From: Populus alba
Lineage: Eukaryota; Streptophyta; Magnoliopsida; Malpighiales; Salicaceae
DNA length: 64,000 nt
Assembly (NCBI RefSeq): GCF_005239225.2
Contig: NC_133301.1
Location: forward strand, 14,818,318-14,882,317
Direction: 5' to 3'
Below are positions 61,670 through 64,000 of this stretch, piece by piece. The position numbers and the translations under genes are program-made. The notes under the pieces are model-generated. The model did no database searches, was not told the origin of the DNA, and was given only the letters and a program-made list of their open reading frames with translations. Position 1 is the first letter of the stretch. Every line of letters starts with the position of its first letter.

Positions 61670-62744
61670 TATTTTATTTTTCTTGTATTTTGTAAAATAC
61701 TTGAAATATATATAAAGAAGAATGACAACGAGGGTCCAAAGTTCAATTCTCAAATATGGGTTATGGTTATTTTTTAGCGATTCCAACATAATCTTTCTTT
61801 TTAGAAATAAATGTTATTTGTTGATATATCTCTTTGTTTTTTTTTAAATGATTGATGTCAAATGGATTATACCAATTTTTTTTTTTTTTTTGCAACTTAG
61901 ATGTAACTCTTCTTTTAAGGTTTAAACATCAATTTTTCAACGAGTCTCTTATTTTTAGAAACTAGTGTCATTTTTTGACGCGACTCTTATTTTTTAAGGA
62001 CCAACATTAACCTTTTAAAAAAAATAAATTATAAGGAAGCTTAAAATATTATGGTATTTGAATAAATAAAAACACAAGTAAAGGTAATTAACATTTCACT
62101 TGAAATGATGATTTAAGAGTGATGCCTACTTTTCTTCAATCATAACTAATCCAGTATCTGAATTTTTATGACTAATATCCAATTTAAGATTTTTAATTCT
62201 TTTAAATTACTAGATAACAACATCAATAAAATATTTATTGTGGTAGAATTTTCTTATTGATTTGGTGTTATAATTTTCATTTTTAGCAAAAGTGCATGGT
62301 AGCTCGTATGGAAGCTTTTGAAAAGCATGTGTAAATCACGTACAAGTTAATCAAAATATTTTAACTATTACTATTAACGAAAGGATGAAAGATTGATATT
62401 ATAACCAAACATCAATTACGTTTACAGTAAAATTAAAAAAAAAAAAAAAAACAAAAGATTTAGACTCAATTGATAATAAATTTAAACGTCACCTAATTCA
62501 GGGTGGACCCAGCCAAAGCTTTGTATCCCAAATCAAGCAAGTTACCATAAAATAAACAAAACTTTGACTTTAAAAAAAGCTAGATTTTTTAAAGATATTT
62601 GAAGAATATTTGATCCCATCTTTTAAAGAATGTGTGGTGTGCGTCAGTGCGTGTGGGGTATAGTTTAGGTGAGGTCATCAAGATTCTAGCTAGATTTTTT
62701 ATAAACGCCGAGCCTGCACAAGCAGGGTCAATAACTCCTCAACA
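61670..62744. other. Promoter-side spacer of the alcohol dehydrogenase-like gene
   Basis: AT-rich with poly-T and poly-A runs and no gene. The last 120 bases are less AT-rich and probably contain the leader of the downstream gene. I could not fix a TATA box. Confidence 0.4.
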
Positions 62745-64000
62745 ATGTCAAAGAGCAGCAGCTCACAGGTTATCACATGCAAAGGTATGTTCAGAATCTG
62801 CTAAATGCGTATGCTTGCAAATTTGCGTCGGCAATTTCTTTCACTGTAATCCTTCTTTTATTTTGCTCGGGATGTGCTGTGGCAGCTGCAGTATGCTGCG
62901 GAGTAGGGGAGCCATTGAAGGTGGAAGAGATACAGGTGGAGCCGCCAAAGTTTTCTGAGATTCGTGTGAAGGTCTTATGTGCTAGTTTATGCCATACCGA
63001 TGCCTTATATGGCAAAGGATTCCTGATTGTTAGTATTACAACTTGCCTCCCAAGTTATCAATTAACTTTGTTAACTTCTTTGTTAATTTCACCGATCTTG
63101 CTTTTCAGCCTCTTTTCCCTCGAGTCCTAGGCCATGAAGGAGTTGGGTACGTTACCCTTGATTATGTATGCTTATGTATATCCCTATTCGTCTAAATCTA
63201 AGATGTGTGTACTGTAGAGTGGTGGAAAGCATAGGTGAAGGAGTAAGAGATCTTAAAGAAGGAGACCTTGTCATTCCAGCCTACCTTGGGGAGTGCCAAG
63301 AATGTGAGAATTGCATGTCCGGGAAGACCAATTTATGCTTGAAGTACCCGTTAATCCTCAATGGGCTAATGCCTGATGGCACTTCAAGAATGTCCATTAA
63401 TGGACAAAAATTGTATCACCTTTTTACATGCTCAACATGGTCTGAATACATGGTGATTGATACCAATTACGTTGTCAAGATTGATCCAAGCATAGATCTT
63501 TCTCATGCAAGCTTCCTTTCATGTGGTTTCTCAACTGGATTTGGGTCAGCTTGGAGGGAAGCTAATGTTGAGAAGGGATCAAGTGTTGCTGTCCTTGGTC
63601 TAGGCGCTGTTGGATTAGGGGTATTGCAAATTAACAATTTCTTACTTCTTCTTTTTTCCCCTTTTGGTACTTAATTTTCCTTAATTATCTCTAAGCACTG
63701 GTCAATGAATCAGATTTGATAATTAATGCAGATTCTTTGTACAAATTGCAGGCCATAGAGGGAGCTAGAATGCAAGGGGCGACAAAAATAATCGGAGTAG
63801 ACAAGAATGAAAAGAAAAGAGAGAAAGGGCAAGCCTTTGGAATGACTGATTTTATAAACGCAGATGAATACTTCAACAGACCTATTTCAGAACTGATAAA
63901 AGACATGACAGGTGGATTGGGTGTGGATTACTGCTTTGAGTGCACCGGTGTCGGACCTTTGATTAACGAAGCCCTCCTGGCAACAAAACCAGTAAGTTTC
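62745..64000 (+). CDS. Zinc-dependent alcohol dehydrogenase-like protein, 3' part off the window
   Basis: A medium-chain dehydrogenase/reductase that interconverts alcohols and aldehydes or ketones with NAD(H), presumably cytosolic. Exons 62745-62784, 62886-63028, 63109-63146, 63218-63620 and 63752-63991 join in frame (288 residues); a GTAAGT donor ends the last. Catalytic zinc ligands C49 (in CHTD), H70 (in GHE) and C176 (in LSCGFSTG) are present. The structural zinc lobe C100, C103, C106, C114 is complete. The Rossmann motif GLGAVG is at 201-206, and D225 (IIGVDKN) favours NAD over NADP. The start [13 protein letters not shown] was chosen because it splices into the AAVCC block found at this point in plant ADH-like proteins. 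Plants have many ADH-like paralogues, so the substrate is unknown. Confidence 0.88.

Noticed and set aside
60791..61715. Open frames of 84 and 83 residues rich in Lys/Pro/Glu/Thr
   Set aside because: They are translations of ACCGAA/TTCGGT arrays of the hAT element.
62632..62958. 108-residue frame and the overlapping 62777-63130 frame as start of the ADH-like gene
   Set aside because: They read through the intron 62785-62885. Splicing from the ATG at 62745 restores the conserved ADH start, whereas these frames give unrelated N-termini.

Overview
The window is plant nuclear DNA, most probably poplar (Populus) or another Salicaceae genome. It is AT-rich, its genes have many GT-AG introns, and its spacers carry an AT-rich interspersed repeat whose pattern I associate with poplar. 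Gene identities rest on reading conserved motifs and on checking that exons join in frame. No database was searched.

Layout. (1) 1-10985, minus: DNA ligase 4 (LIG4), 27 exons that all join in frame, including a 7-nt microexon; the stop codon lies just off the left edge. (2) About 11.0-23.0 kb: gene-poor spacer with AT-rich repeat copies and a Helitron 3' terminus at 16104-16134, preceded by a degenerate T-rich tandem array. (3) 24047-27101, plus: a CIA2-type CCT-domain regulator with a long leader containing small upstream ORFs. (4) About 28.0-31.6 kb: a decayed tandem copy of the next gene that has lost the PHD finger. (5) 35753-41674, plus: a PHD-finger protein with three exact 96-residue repeats. 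(6) 42903-48707, minus: a PHD-finger homeodomain protein of the PRHA type, 10 coding exons. (7) 54313-54585, minus: a 90-residue protein that looks like plant mitochondrial ATP synthase subunit f (ATP17), probably with a 3'-UTR intron of about 2.7 kb. (8) About 55.0-61.7 kb: a transposon-rich spacer with a GTTTGG-ended element holding a perfect 24-bp hairpin, a Tourist-like MITE with TAA target duplication, and a 985-bp non-autonomous hAT element with an 8-bp target duplication. (9) 62745 to the right edge, plus: a zinc-dependent alcohol dehydrogenase-like gene, five exons visible.

The genes are independent nuclear housekeeping or regulatory loci (DNA end joining, chloroplast biogenesis control, chromatin reading, transcription, mitochondrial ATP synthesis, alcohol or aldehyde metabolism). 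They form no operon or cluster. I found no tRNA, rRNA, CRISPR array or virus-like gene. I see no clear new biological system. The strongest unusual points are the LIG4 microexon, the 96-residue triplication in the PHD gene with its PHD-less relic beside it, a local patchwork duplication at 52.2-52.7 kb, and the Helitron terminus.
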